Of a DNA stretch of 64,000 bases, positions 1-12,284 are shown in pieces (within the stretch, counting starts at the first letter, position 1; the number at the start of each line of letters is the position of its first letter). Source of the stretch: Ulota crispa (taxonomy: Eukaryota > Streptophyta > Bryopsida > Orthotrichales > Orthotrichaceae). A program made the position numbers and the translations under genes. Under the pieces are notes generated by a model. It was not told where the DNA came from. It worked only from the letters and a program-made list of their open reading frames with translations, and searched no databases. Where the stretch lies: positions 24,127,167 to 24,191,166 of the forward strand of contig OY987246.1 of assembly GCA_963920765.1 (NCBI GenBank). The letters are read 5' to 3'.

Positions 1-594
1 TTCCTATAGGTCTCATTCAAACACTAATATAGTAGTGCCTTGTTAAGATGAACCTTTATAAGAAAAAATGCTCAACCAAGATGAAGTAGATGACTATCCC
101 TAGCAGTTGGGGAGCTACAAAAGATTTTTTAGTTACAATAAATGTTTTCCTTACATGAAATGAATATGTTGTCCGGATACCTTCATCATATTGAGGCACT
201 ACTGTAAAGGGCTCATTCATAAATACTTGCGGGGTCTGTCCATCTTGATGGTTTATTCCTTGCAACACTTAGAATTGATAGTTTGAACTTTGGAAATTCT
301 TTTGCATATAAATTGTTAGGAATTATTTCCAAAGGTTTTTTTATTGTGTTCACTTGTGTTCTTAAGTTGAATTTTTTTGGAGTATTAGGAGTTGGCACAT
401 GCTATGCTACGCATTCACCATTACAATTTTATTAAGATTTTGATATGTTACATAGAATATAAAGTAAAAAGTTCAGTAAGTCTTTAAATTGTACTCAATG
501 TGATAATATAGAGAGTGAAGATGTGATATCACAAAGGTTGGGATGTGATATTACAAAGGTCAAGATGTGATATTTATAGAGGTCACTGTGATTA
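1..594. other. AT-rich intergenic DNA, no gene seen
   Basis: No coding exon, RNA gene or bounded repeat could be supported here. Short open frames lack codon bias or recognisable motifs. A small direct repeat of a 'gatgtgatatYacaaaggt' type lies at about 520-565. Confidence 0.5.
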
Positions 595-899
595 AGGTAG
601 GAGGCTTGAAAATCGTCTAGGCTCTAAAACCGTTCACCCGCACCCTCTGAATTGTACTCTTTTTGTACATGCTTTTTTTCATAGGTTTCCAAGATATACA
701 AGTAAGATGCATTTGAGGAGGTGAGAGGTTTTAGAGCCCTATGCCATTCCAGCTTCAAAATTTCATAACTAATTCCACAAAACTCCAAAAATATGAAATA
801 ACTTGGGTTAGATGCCAATTCTTCTTTATCTTTCAAGGAAAATTTACTAAAAAATACTTCAAGAAGTTTCACCTCCCCAAAATTCAGTTTCAGCCCTTA

Positions 900-2127
900 A
901 GGTAGGAGCACCCATAAGCAATGCTATCCCCATAACCGCCAGCTCTGAAATCTTGAAAAATCTTTGGAAATAAATAGATGTAATGACAAGGATGTACAAC
1001 ATGTAAACATGAAATCTTGATAGTAGTTATGGGTACAATGGTAGTTTGCTATTTAAAAATTCACAATTTATTCACACAGTGTCCAAATAATACATTCAAA
1101 ATTGCAAACTCATAATTTTTTTGTTCCTAATAGGGTCCTATAATTTGCAAGCTGTTTATTAACCCCTAAAGGCCCCAAGAGCCCACTTTGGGCTTTATGA
1201 GAACTCAGGTAGGCTCTATTGACTTCATCATTTGGAAACTTTTCATGAATTTTTTAGGATGGATGCTACTCATCATAACCTACAGGTGAAGCTTTATTTC
1301 ATGTCATTCCGATAAGTATTGCAAAAGTTATAAGGTTTTTTCAATTTCAATTTCAAACCAGGCAGCAAAAAATGTATTCTAATTTTTTTTAGATTTTTTT
1401 ATAGAATTTTAAAGATTGATACCTACTCAAAAAAAATTGAATCACTCAATTTCAAATAATGAGGTAAGAGTTACAAGGAGTTTTATTTTGCGGGCAATGA
1501 AGGTAGGAAGAAGGTAGAAAAACATATAAAGTTATCTTTTACTCTCAATTTTGAAAATTTTCATATGAAAATTTAACCAAAAGTTACTAATTGTCTGTTA
1601 GAGCATTCTCACCATTGGGATTAACAATTTTCAAATTCTTGCAACACTTATTAGCGTATTAGATATATCTTTCATTCATCAATACCTTTCACTTTACAAT
1701 TTTTGTAAAAATGAATCCAAAGTTTTTTCTGGTTAATTTTTTTACATATGCTTTCAACCCATTTTCCAACATATTGCAAAAATTGCACAAGAAATACAAC
1801 ATACGTGTTTTTCTCTAATTTTTTTAAAAAACAAAATTTCACCTTTTAGAAGGATTAGAAAAGCTTACATTTTGAAATTTGGGCACATTGATCTTGCAAT
1901 TGGTGGGGATGTTCAATTTGAAATTATGGGACAATGTACTTGTGCAAGTCAACCAAAGGATCCTATGGTTGGATTTGTTAAAAAGTAAGTTTCAATGAAG
2001 ATTTTGACCTTGGTTTGGGGACTAGTATTTTGAAGCAGCTTTGGGCCTCTAAACACAAAGAAATTTTAGGAGTTAATACTCATCATGTTCAAAACCCTTA
2101 GATTGACGCTTATGTGTGCTCCTACCT
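900..2127. mobile_element. Nested TA-flanked element, TIR AGGTAGGAGCACCC
   Basis: Terminal inverted repeats AGGTAGGAGCACCCATAAG and, on the right, its inverse with one change are bordered by TA at 898-899 and 2128-2129. The element's own DNA (900-1162 and 2077-2127) matches the shorter copy at 36748-37056 over its whole length. The extra ~914 bp is an inserted TTAA-flanked element. It is non-autonomous. Confidence 0.8.
1159..2076 (+). mobile_element. piggyBac-like non-autonomous element A1 (TTAA-flanked)
   Basis: TTAA at 1159-1162 and 2073-2076 borders a 910-bp element that begins CCCCTAAAGG and ends with the inverse of CTCCTAAAAT. The related copy of its host at 36748-37056 has a single uninterrupted TTAA at the same place. 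This shows directly that the target was TTAA and was duplicated. A subterminal palindrome AGCCCA-ctt-TGGGCT lies at 1180-1194. A near full-length relative lies at 22798-23700 in opposite orientation. There is no transposase ORF. Confidence 0.8.
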
Positions 2128-2165
2128 TAGATGGGCTAGGTCGGTTTACGAGCCTCCAACCTTAT

Positions 2166-3850
2166 ATTGGTGGTTTTGGAAAATGTGAAACGAGATTTTC
2201 CCAAAACTCCAGATTTTGATTTTGGCAGGAGTAATTTTTACAGGACTGCCCTGCCCAGTGGGAACGGCTCCAGATATCTTGGATTTCACCCCCCAGACTT
2301 ATTAAATGGATTGTTAAATAATAATATTTTATTAGACGCAGGTTTGCGGCAGTGCGGCACTTTTCCAGAGCAGCGCTGCAGCAGCAGCAGGTCCACTTCC
2401 GACGATCAGATCGACGCGCAGATCGATGCAGGGATCCATGGGGATCAGAAACCACGTATCGAATTCGAAGGAAACCAGGAACACGACGGTGACGACGACG
2501 GTGGCGACGACCGCCTTCGCACGCATCCCCACGCGCAGGGCGACTGGATCAGCAAGCAACGCTCATCGCCCACCGCCTAGCTAACCAGGCTACGACTCCA
2601 GCCCGCATTGAATTCTGATGCAGCGCTCCTGCGGCAAAGGCAGAATTATTGCCACCCGTTGCGGTTCACCAGGATTCACCGGGATTCACCGGGATGCCAG
2701 GCACTCCGGTACGGCGGGAAACACCGGAATATTCTCGTACTCTCACGTTGTCATACATACTGCAGTAATTTGCACGCCTTTTCACGTTACTCACTCTTTC
2801 TTGTGCGTACGTAATTCCAGATTTTTCAAGGTTGTCGGAACGAAACAAACGAAGAAGTATTGAGCAATATGGATTGGTGTTGAGCAACTGCGATTGTGCG
2901 AATATGCGGGATTTCTGTGGTTTGGCGTGGAGGAATCGGTAGTTGGGTGTGGGATACGATCTGCCGTGGGTAAGGGGTGGTGGTTAGCAGGGCGTCGTCG
3001 TCGTCGTCGTAGCCGTCGTCGTCGTGGGCTGTACAGTTTGACTGGTCTCGCCAGGGATGGCAGCAGGGCAGCCAGCCGCAGAGTAGGCCGGCCGGACGGA
3101 CGGCAGGCAGGCAGGCAGCCAGGTAGTGCGGGAGCGCAGCAGCGATGGCAGGGGCGTTACGTTACGCAACCGCGATGGCCAGGCGGCGTTGAACGATGCG
3201 CCGGCGAGGAGGAGCCCTGTAAAACATGACGCACGAGTGAGGACAACTAAGTTAGTGGCGCTGCTCTCGGCTTCTGCCACTGGACCATGCCGAGGCGGAA
3301 CTGCGGGAAGTAAGTAAGTAAAGTATGGAAGTAAGTAAGACTAGTAAGTGGGTGCCAGTCAGAGCAGCTCCGCGGCCGCGTGGGGACTGGCCGGGCCGGT
3401 GGCGGTGCTGATCATCATGATGGTGGCGTTTCGGGGCCCGCGCGAGATCACAGGGGTGCGGTGGGGCAGGGCAGCAGGGCAACTGGGCAGGGGCAGAGCA
3501 GCAGGAGCAGCGGCTCTTGCGTGACGATGCGAGGGGCAGGGGCAGTGGGTGGCCGGACGGTCCACCGAGTGAGTGAGTGAGGGCGACAGGCGGGACGACT
3601 ACTCAGCTTGCAACTACTGCCTGACCGGGTACTACTCCGCACTACTGTAGGCCAGACAGCCATGCTGCTGCTGCTGCGAGGGAGTCTTTCTTTCTTTGCC
3701 TGCCTGCCTGCTGGTGCTGCAGCTCACCCGGGAGTCTGGGGTACGAATTGCGGGTGCCGGGCCAGGGCCAGCGGCCGCGCTGTAGTGTAGTGAGTGTCTC
3801 ATTGGCCCAATGCTGGTGCGTAACGTGTGAGGGGGTGTCGTGGGTAGATC
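2166..3850. promoter_or_regulatory. GC-rich island upstream of the PHD/GNAT gene
   Basis: After the transposon nest ends, GC content rises sharply from about 2340 and stays high up to the gene. The stretch is full of simple repeats: GTC repeats at 2995-3028, GGCA repeats at 3100-3120, AAGT repeats at 3307-3345, GAGT repeats near 3567, CTG repeats at 3663-3678 and TTTC/TGCC repeats at 3688-3712. Open frames occur on both strands but overlap each other and contain no recognisable domain. I read it as promoter and upstream regulatory DNA. A non-coding leader exon is possible but unproven. Confidence 0.4.
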
Positions 3851-3877
3851 GCAACGGATGTGCGGGACGGACTCCCC

Positions 3878-4046
3878 CCCCCCTTCCCCCTCCCCCTCCC
3901 CCTCCCTCGGCAGCCTGTGCGGCAACAGCCCGGCTCTCTCTCTCTCTCCCTCGGCCTCTCTCTACGTCTCTTCCCCCGGCGCCCCCTCTTCTCTCTCTCT
4001 CGTTCTCTCTGTCTCTCGTTCTCTCTCTCGCCCCAACCAACTCGCC
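3878..4046 (+). repeat. Pyrimidine-rich (C/CT) tract, probable 5' leader
   Basis: A run of C and CCCTTC blocks is followed by CT microsatellites on the sense strand, ending about 300 bp before the proposed start codon at 4353. CT-rich leaders are common in plant 5' UTRs. Its role here is inferred. Confidence 0.45.
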
Positions 4047-4352
4047 GTGTGCGTTCTTAACGTCGCCCCTGTTGCCTCGGTCGGGGCTCCCGGTTTTTTG
4101 ATCGTCCATGGGTGCGAGTCACGGTTGGTTATGGCGAGGAGCTTCGGGGCGTTTCCAGGGGCCAAGGTGTTAGTTTTGGTGCCAGTGTAGAGGTGATGGC
4201 GGGGTGTGTGGGACGTCCCCTCATGGCTGCTGCTGCTGCAATTAGTCGCCGGCGATGTTTAAATTTAGTAAATTTTGGGTGAGGTCGTTGTCGGGAGTGA
4301 TGGCGTCGGCGTGGAGCTTGTGAGGGGGAGGGGTGGTGGGGGAAGGTGGATT

Positions 4353-7300
4353 ATGGGGGCGCAGAAGAAGAGTGGTAGGCAAGGTGTGCAGGCAGTCGAC
4401 AACGCCGACATCGTAGTGGAGATCAGCCGAGCAGGAGCAGCAGGAGCAGCAGGAGCAGCAGGAGTAGAAGCAGGAGGAGCAGGAGTAGAAGCAGGAGGAG
4501 CAGGAGGAGGAGCCGGACACAGCCGAGCTTCGCACGACACCAAAATGTCGCCAGAAACCGACGTCGACGATCCGTCACCGCGCGTCTCCTCGTCGGGTAC
4601 GGCCGGGAGCAGCAAGGACGACGTCGTCGACGCCGTGGCCGCCGATATCATCGTCTCATCGCACCGTCGCGACGGCGACGACGAAGCCATGGACGTCGAG
4701 GATGTGATAAAACCGAAAACAGAGTCGACCATGGAGGTGACCAAGAATGGGAATGCGCCCAAGAACAACAACAACAACAACAACAACACCATCGACTTCG
4801 CTGGCGCCGCCGCGATGGCGTCCAAATTAAAGAACGAAGTGGCCGTCCCGGCCCCCGCGGACTCGTCGCTGTCCAGCCCGCTCAAAGACTCCACTGGCGG
4901 GGGAATGAGCGTCGTCTCCAACGGTTTGCCACCCTCGCAACAGCAGCACCAACAACACCAACAAAAACAACAACAGCAACAACAGCAACAACAGCAACAG
5001 CAACAACAGGTGGACAGAGAGCGGTTGATGACGATGATGGTGAAGAACAATGGCGCGGCGTCCAGGAAGCGGAAGAAGACGATCCACTACATGAATTCTA
5101 GGGTACCCCATTCTAGGGTGGCCCACGCCGTCCCTGCCGTGGACAGCGAGGACGGCTCCGATGGCCCCGGTAGCCCCGAGGACGCCGACGATGTACCCGT
5201 GCGCGCCACCACTCCAGGCCCCCGTGCAGCTGCTACCAAGGTGCGCCCATTTTGCAACACTTTCTGAGAGAAACGTCCCATGCCTCTCTCTTTAGCGCTT
5301 TTGCCAAAAAAATTGCAACTTTTGTGGCTTTTTTGTTGTCCTACTAGAATTGGATGGTTTGTAGCGATGCTTGAATCTGGTTTTCGAGTATTCTTGGCAA
5401 CTTTTTTTTTTTTGTCACGCCTTTCCAACCCTGCAAACTGTCCCTCGAAATGTTGCACTTTTGATCCAAATGAGGCATTTGGGAACTTGAAATATTGCAA
5501 CTGGAAAACACCTTTGAACCATGGGGAAGTTGATGGCTTTTCCCTGTCGGTGAAAAATGCATGCGCTTGGTTTTCAAATTAGGGCAAGGAGCTGCTTTTA
5601 AGACGGGTCGCTTCGCTATAAAAACATTTATGGCTTTTTTTGGGGGAATCCGTACCTTTAAGGTTGACGTTTCGGTCTTTTCCGTTCGTTGTAATATGAA
5701 CTACAAATGTTGCAATTGATGCTTGATTATGGTTTTGCATATTCTTGGAGCAATTTGACACCTTTTTTTCTTATCATTCGAAATCTTCGGCGTTCCTGTG
5801 CTTTGTGGTGGACATTTTGTTTCTAATAAACTCTCGTTTGCCGTTCTTTGGGAAACCTACAAATTATGACTGTACTTAGTTTCGTGAAAGCTTGGAATGT
5901 TAAGTGCCTTTTCTTTAGGTGCACTTTTTTTCCCAAATTAGGGCAAAATGCCTCTCTTCTTGCCTCCCATCTCCTTCATAGAAGTGTTTTGCAATTGGCT
6001 TGAACCGACATTGCTTTTGCGAAATGCAACTTTTACTGCAATTTTTTTGGTTTACGGATTTTCTCAGCAATCAGATTACCTTAACTTGTTGAGCGTGTGT
6101 GGTGAATGGCGGCAACCAGCTGAAGTCGATGGTCCCAGTTGGAGACAAGTTGCTCAAGGCCCCACGAAATGCCAAGGAACTCATGGCCACTCGACTCTTG
6201 GAGGGCCACTTTGTCCGTTGCCAATGCCGTGGCATACAAGTGCGTAAATTCAGCTCCTTGTTTTGCCTGAGCTCTCCCTCGGACTCTTTCAATAACACTC
6301 ACACATTTTCCTTATCTTTAGGATACTCGAAAGCTAAAACAAAAAGCCAAATCAGTGCTGGTTCGGCTTTTAACAACACCCAGTTCAGATTTCCCCTCTT
6401 CAACTTACTCAGCATATTTCTACAACTTGAATATCTACAGCCTTTGACACATTCCATCTGAAAACTTGGAGGCCTTTTGAAAATTCCTGCTAGTTCTGGA
6501 AAGGGTTCGTTATTGAATGGTCGTACTTTCTGTTGCTTTCAACAGCTCACAGGAATGCTGAGAGACATGGGTGTACAATGCGACTGTCGAAATTGCCGAG
6601 GCTCGGTGGTATGAATCCTTGAACTTTTTCAGAGATTTTTAAAGCCTTTTTTTGACAACATTTTTTGGAGTTTTGGACGTTGTTGATTTTTTTTGTTTCT
6701 TATTTTGTGGATGGTTTGCAGATTGTTTCCATTTCAGCATTTGAGGCACATTCGGGGAGTACTTCTCACCACCCAAGCGACAACATATACCTGGAAAATG
6801 GGAAGAATCTCCGGGACATTCTGAGTGCCGGTCAAGAGGCAGCTGATTGTGGGGACAATATCTTGAGGGCTCTCAAAATGGCCATCGGCGACATTCAAGG
6901 CGTGGAAAAGAGGACCATTGCATGCGCCAAGTGCGGCAGTGCAGAACAGGGAGACCTGGTTCCCTGCAATGGTCCCAGATGCCCGTTAGTTTTCCATTCC
7001 GGTATTTTCTCTTCAAACACCACATTTTCTTTTTTCCCATGGTTATAAACTTTTACTACAATGCTGAACCTGGTTTTACTTAAAACTGGTAATTTAGGCA
7101 GTTGAAATGAAAATGTGTGGCCTTTGCTGTTGATGTGATGTTCAGGGTGTGCTGGAATTGCGAACCCACAGCTTGGGGACTGGTTTTGTCCCAAGTGTGA
7201 AAAGATGAAGAAACCTCGCGGTGTAGTGAAACCAAGGCGACCTGTGTCCGGTGGACTGGAGAAGGAGGATGCCAGAGCAAGGTCAGTGGCAGTGGAATGT

Positions 7301-10300
7301 TTTATCCCTTCCAAGTCCCTTAATTTACATGCAATGGAATCAGCCTTTTTCTTAACCTAAAAGATCATTCAGGTAAATGATATAGAACAACAGTATATAT
7401 GACTCATCACGCAACACTAACGTTTCTTCACCCTCCAAGCTATTAAACCCTAAATACTCGAACTTCGAACAGACACCTCAATATGGAGAATCCACAATAA
7501 CTAATAGTAACACCCCAAGTACAATTATGCCATTGAGAGCATCTTTCTTTCTTCTTCTTTGTATTGATATATTGCACGAGCAGAGAGTACCATCATTTGG
7601 ATGAAGTCCGAGTTTCAGTACATTCATGATCCACGTGGAGAGTGGAGCATTTAGTGGTTTTGATTTACTGCTAAAAAGTGTCTGTTTCCATTCTGTAGAA
7701 TACCAACAGGCTTCTTCAGTGCAAAGGAGTTGTAAAAATCCTTTGGTGTTCTAGCTAGCTGAGTCCTATGGTATTCCAGTTCCCTAGATTCTTATTGGTC
7801 ATCAAGTGAATTCTAGCAAAGCAAATCCCTTGCTTGCCCCTTTCTGAAGCGTCACCGAAGTGTACAGCATTTTCTGCTATATCCTGAAAATACATCCAAG
7901 TAATAATCCCATGTCGGGGTTTAGTGATGATTCTCAACAATTGAGCAATCAATCGTCCACACGGAGTGCCACAGTAGAGAGAGAACCAGTACCGAGCCTT
8001 GGAAATGGTGGGTTTGGCAGAGAGCGAGACTCCGCAGCGTTGGCCAGAGTGGCGCGAGATGAGCATTTGTACAAAGCCCTGTTCCTGCCTGGTGGTCTTG
8101 AAGACGGCACCGAACTTGGCTACTACTCAAATTCTCAGGTACTGCTTAACCTCACCTTTTGTACAAATTTCCACGTGGCAGAGCTTTTGTGATTAAGCCG
8201 TTTGTCTGAGCAGTTTTGGTCTTGTTTTGTAAGAGTTTGGTTTGGCCTGGCAGATTAAGCTCAAGGGTGTGAAGCGAGGTGAAGGTATATGCTGCGATTG
8301 CTGTAACAAAGAGGTGAGCTCCCACAATTTACTTTCACGGTAGAAATCAATGAAAATTATTTGAATAAGTTGCATAAACTGCTACTTTGGCTTTTACCGG
8401 TATCCAGGATGAAAGTGCTCTGATACTCTTTTGGAATTTGCTTACAGATGAGTTGTGCCTCGTTTGAACAACACGCGGGGTACGAGGCTCGCCACAACCC
8501 GTAAGCTTTCCTTCTCCAAAACGCCGATTGTCTGATGTTTATTTTTTGCTTTTTTTTTTTTGGTTTTTCAAGTGGTAGATTTAAGCTCTTCTCTGATGAG
8601 TCATGGATATGGCAGGTATGGAAGCATTTTGCTGGTTTCGGACAACCGGTCTCTGAAGGAGGTGTGCAAGGGATTAGCGCATCAGAACAAGCTCGGTGAG
8701 AAGGCAAAGCGTGTTGCACGCGAGGGCGAAGTGAACTGTTGCTTTGGATGCGGCAAGAGCGGCGAGTTAAATTGCAATGACTGTGATCAAACCTGGTGTG
8801 GGGATTGTGTGAAAGAGGCTCAACATCAAGGTGAGACACAAAGAAAGAGTACTCATTTACTAGTGTTCATCTTTCGAGTTTTGCTGCAGGATTTTTGGGC
8901 ATGGTTTTTTCTGTTTCTTTTCCTGCACAAAGCAAAAAGTCTTTGATTTGCTTTACTTTGATGTGCACAACATGATTTCATTTTTTCTGTGTTGATGGTC
9001 TCCAGGAGGGGAGAAAGACTCGGATGGCAAGTGGCACTGCCGATTTTGCCAACTGGACAATTTCAAGGTCGTCAAAAACGGACAGAAACTTGCAGGCAAG
9101 CACATAGAGGGCATGACCGAAAAGGATGAGCGAGGTCGTTTCATTCGTCACTTACAAGCTCCTGTTTCAGTTGGAGGCTGTGCAATCTGCAAGTAAGCTT
9201 TAAATTTTTATCTCTATTGCTGCTACTGGCTTGAAATGCATAAACATGTCAAGCTTTTGTGGCTGGCTTTCATTCTCTTGTTTGTGCCGTGAAAAATATT
9301 TAAACAACTCTCATCTTGATATTTTCTCTTCGAAATTGACTTTGCATTGTTGATTTGGCAGAAAATGGAATTTGAGCAAGTCAGGTTTTGTTGATGGCAT
9401 GACGATGCTAGTCTGTGATCAAGTGAGGATGCTACTCAAACCACATAACGTTTGAAGTCTGTGGCTAGTTTACGAATTTCTAGCTTTTCTCAGCTTTAGA
9501 ATTCTTGATTTTTGGATCCAGAATTCACGTGTTTCTTTCTTCTCATCTCCGAAACTTTATGCTTGCGTTTCTCACTTTTTTATACTACTCTTGTCAGTGT
9601 GGACGAGAGTATCATGTTAGCTGCCTGAAAGATAAAGGCGTGGACGATTTAAACGTGAGTTCCGTCTCCTAAATCCTTTAAAGGTTCCTTGCAATATGTG
9701 GTTCAAAAGTCATCTTCAATACATGCTGCTGGGTTAACTTCTAAAGTGGACTTTCTATGTAGGATTTGTTGCATTCATTATCCTAAATATTCTTATCTGC
9801 TGTTGTTGTTGTTGTTGGATTGGCAGGAGCTACCAGAAGGAGAGTGGTTCTGCCAGAAAGACTGCAAAGTCATCGACGAAATCTTAACACAGTTGGTAGC
9901 CAATGGGCCAGAGTCTCTGTCGGACAGCATCATCAGCGAGTTGTTGGAAAGTCGGCAACAGCAGAGCGGCGCCAAAGAGAGAGCCGAGTCCAGTAGCCCA
10001 AGTTTTGGATGGCAAATTCTCTGCGGCCGAGGCGGTGACAACGCCAACGTTCAGACTCTCGGTGAAGCTGTCAACATTTTTACAGTACGTGCCTTTTCCC
10101 TTCCCTCTTCTTTGGCAGGCTTGCACTACTAAGGTTTTCCACTCTTTTTGCGATGAATTTTTTTTCCTGCCTTGGGGGTAGCTACCCATTACTAAAGCAT
10201 TAACTCATTTGCAGGAGTGCTCGGATCCAATCCGGGACGTGAAAACTGGACGGAACTTAATACCTCTCATGGTGCACAGGTGAGTATTTTCTGCAGATTT

Positions 10301-11356
10301 TGACTTCTCTTTTTTCTCACTACTTAAACCGAGGGATTCATGGTTTGAAAATGACTAAATTTTCAACTGATCATGCTGTAAACCATGTATATTGATTGTG
10401 ACTTTTGTTGTTATTTGCAGTCGAAGGTCGAAAGAGTACGATTTTGAAGGTGTTTTCTGTGTTGTTCTGAAGCGCAAGTAAGCTCTAATTTCGAGATTGC
10501 TATTTTCCAGGATGCTTTTTTGTTTTGTTTTTGTTTTTCTTATTTTGTTCCAGATTGGTGCTTAAATTCTGATTTTGAGAGACTTGGGGGTTTTACAGTG
10601 GTAAAGTGGTGTCAGCTGCACTATTGCAAATTTTTGGTCGGGAAATTGCTGAAGTCCCTTTGGTGGCAACAAGTCTTCCACACCAGGGCCAGGTATGATC
10701 ATCTCTCGTATCCACTTTTATTGTTAATAAAGTGGTTAAATACCTCACCATTTTTCGTTCTCCCTTGAAAATCTGAGGTTTTAAAATCCGGTTTTTGCTT
10801 CCTGGTTCACAGGGTTTCTGTAAAGCACTCATGACGACAATTGAGAGACTCCTGGGTGTGCTGAGTGTGGGCCGCTTGGTTCTGCCAACATCAAAGGATA
10901 CCGAGTCAATTTGGATCAATAAGTTTGGTTTCAGCCGGATGGATGATGAGCAGGTCAGTAGTATTTCTCCTTTTCCAACAACCTTTTGCATATTCCTTTT
11001 CTTCTCTTCTTTCTACAAAACTACGCAGAACGTAGTGGATATTATTTGCTTCATTTTAAACTTTTTAACCAACATGGTGGAGTGTGCTTTTAACGGGAGA
11101 TCACTATGAAGCTTTACCATAAAGGCCACTTCGGTGCAAGAGATAAACCTGATCAGATCAGTTTACATGAATTTTTGTATGCAACTGAGTTGGTCAGTTT
11201 GATGTAAGGGAACTTTTTCTTTTTTTTATTGTGTCTTATGCAAGTGTTTGTGGGTTTTGAATGTGACAGCTGTCAACGGTTTGTACAACAATACGTTTGA
11301 TGACGTTTACAGGCACCTGTATGCTTGGGAAGCCAATAATCCCAGTGACTGTTTAG
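4353..11356 (+). CDS. IDM1-like PHD-finger/GNAT acetyltransferase chromatin regulator
   Basis: Eighteen exons splice at GT-AG sites into one frame of 1004 codons: 4353-5240, 6120-6239, 6546-6608, 6722-7001, 7146-7281, ~7946-8138, 8254-8313, 8448-8500, 8616-8830, 9006-9192, 9362-9422, 9598-9654, 9827-10084, 10215-10279, 10421-10477, 10599-10692, 10813-10953 and 11270-11356. Domains in order: a low-complexity N-terminus with Asn and Gln runs and an RKRKK basic patch; a TPL-binding module (~300-390, core FEAHSGS, YLENGKNLRDIL); PHD1 (~425-468, CAKC to WFCPKC); a second TPL-binding module (~535-620, DGTELGYY, FEQHAG); PHD2 (~640-684, with Cys at the usual His position); PHD3 (~728-784, CDQCGREYHVSC); and a GNAT domain (~800-960, acetyl-CoA loop QGQG). 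The family includes Arabidopsis IDM1, a histone H3 acetyltransferase acting in anti-silencing, so a nuclear role is inferred. The 4353 ATG is the first in frame, and the frame upstream has only non-ATG codons. The exon 6 acceptor is the least certain junction. The gene looks intact. Confidence 0.9.
4429..4510 (+). repeat. GCAGGA-type trinucleotide repeat in exon 1
   Basis: Repeated GCAGGAGCA units encode a Gly/Ala-rich stretch with two short VEAGGAG repeats in the N-terminus of the PHD/GNAT protein. The frame is kept by triplet units, so the tract is expected to vary in length between individuals. Confidence 0.7.
4930..5009 (+). repeat. CAA/CAG repeat coding for a poly-Gln tract
   Basis: Mixed CAA and CAG codons give a run of Gln with scattered His and one Lys in exon 1. 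An AAC repeat just upstream (about 4765-4788) gives a poly-Asn run. Such tracts are common in intrinsically disordered regulatory N-termini. On the other strand the same repeat makes spurious Leu/Cys-rich open frames. Confidence 0.8.
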
Positions 11357-12200
11357 AGACCCACCTGCTGCTGCTGCTGCTCCAGCAAGGCAACCGGAAA
11401 AACACTGAAAAGTAGATATATCATCCACCCCCTCAAACCCCCCACACCCACCCCTTTTGCTGTACAGAGGTTGTTAAAAAAAAGACATTCCGAGCCACTG
11501 GAGGCTCCTGTGTAAGCTGCACTATAGAAGAAGCACACTCCCAGTTTTGGGGAGAGACTGACGAAGAAGGTATTACTTGCAGGAGATACATATTAAGGAT
11601 TACTTGCACTACTGATCTCTTCCGGGACAAGGTCAGTTTTTAGGTGGAGTTGTTCAAGACATTTTATCTGAAAGACAGACAAACGCTACTACAAAAATTA
11701 ATTATACACTGCAGGAGGCTCCACGCCCAAAGTCCACGCAAAAAAGAACTCAATTTTCCCACCATTGGTTGGGGCTCCGTTTTACGGGAGTAGTAGTAGT
11801 AGTAATTTACCAGTTAGCTAGGTTTCTTGAAATCCTGTGAGGTTTCAGAATTCTGAAGTTTTAGTTTTGTTTCATGGTCTCGACATGGGTGCTCTAGTTT
11901 TGAGGAGGATTTTAGTGGGATGTTTCTGGCAGTTTTTTGTTCCTGAGCTCTTTCTTTCTCTCTCTCTCACTCCTCTCTCTTCCTCTGGACCAATTCTTTA
12001 CTGGTGCTGCAGCAAATCTCGAACATTGCCAAATATAGATAAAATTTTGGGAGAATGAACAATTATTTGTACCGTTCAGCAGCTGTATAATGTAAATGAC
12101 GGATGTGGTTCCTTTCTTCTGTTACACTTGCAGGTTCAGGATTCGCACATATGTATATGTTTGAGAATGTGATTGTAAAACTTTGCTTGTAATGTCTATT
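11357..12200 (+). other. Probable 3' UTR and terminator region of the PHD/GNAT gene
   Basis: The TAG at 11354-11356 is followed by a CTG microsatellite (11367-11381). T-rich DNA then follows with TGTAA-type and A-rich plant polyadenylation-like elements around 12040-12190. No further coding exon fits. The transcript end cannot be fixed from sequence alone. Confidence 0.4.
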
Positions 12201-12284
12201 ACTTGGATATCACATGCGTATATTTAGGTGTACATGCAAACAAGCGGTTGGAACTAAACTTAAAACCCCGGAACTCCACACAAA

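Larger units (their letters stand above)
595..2162. mobile_element. Outer TA-flanked inverted-repeat element (RGGTAG group)
   Basis: The left end reads AGGTAGGAGGCTTG and the right end is the inverse of AGGTTGGAGGCTCG. Each end is bordered by TA (593-594 and 2163-2164). The element proper is about 340 bp (595-899 plus 2128-2162), because a second element (900-2127) is inserted in it. There is no coding capacity. TIR plus TA duplication suggests the Tc1/mariner superfamily. That assignment is inference, since no transposase is present. Confidence 0.6.

Noticed and set aside
2167-2580. 137-codon frame in the GC-rich island
   Set aside because: It overlaps equally long frames on the other strand, starts inside a transposon border and has no recognisable motif.
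4265-5050. 261-codon Cys/Leu/Ser-rich frame opposite exon 1 of the PHD/GNAT gene
   Set aside because: The poly-Cys and poly-Leu runs are the reverse reading of the CAG and GCA repeats. The sense exon splices into a well supported protein.
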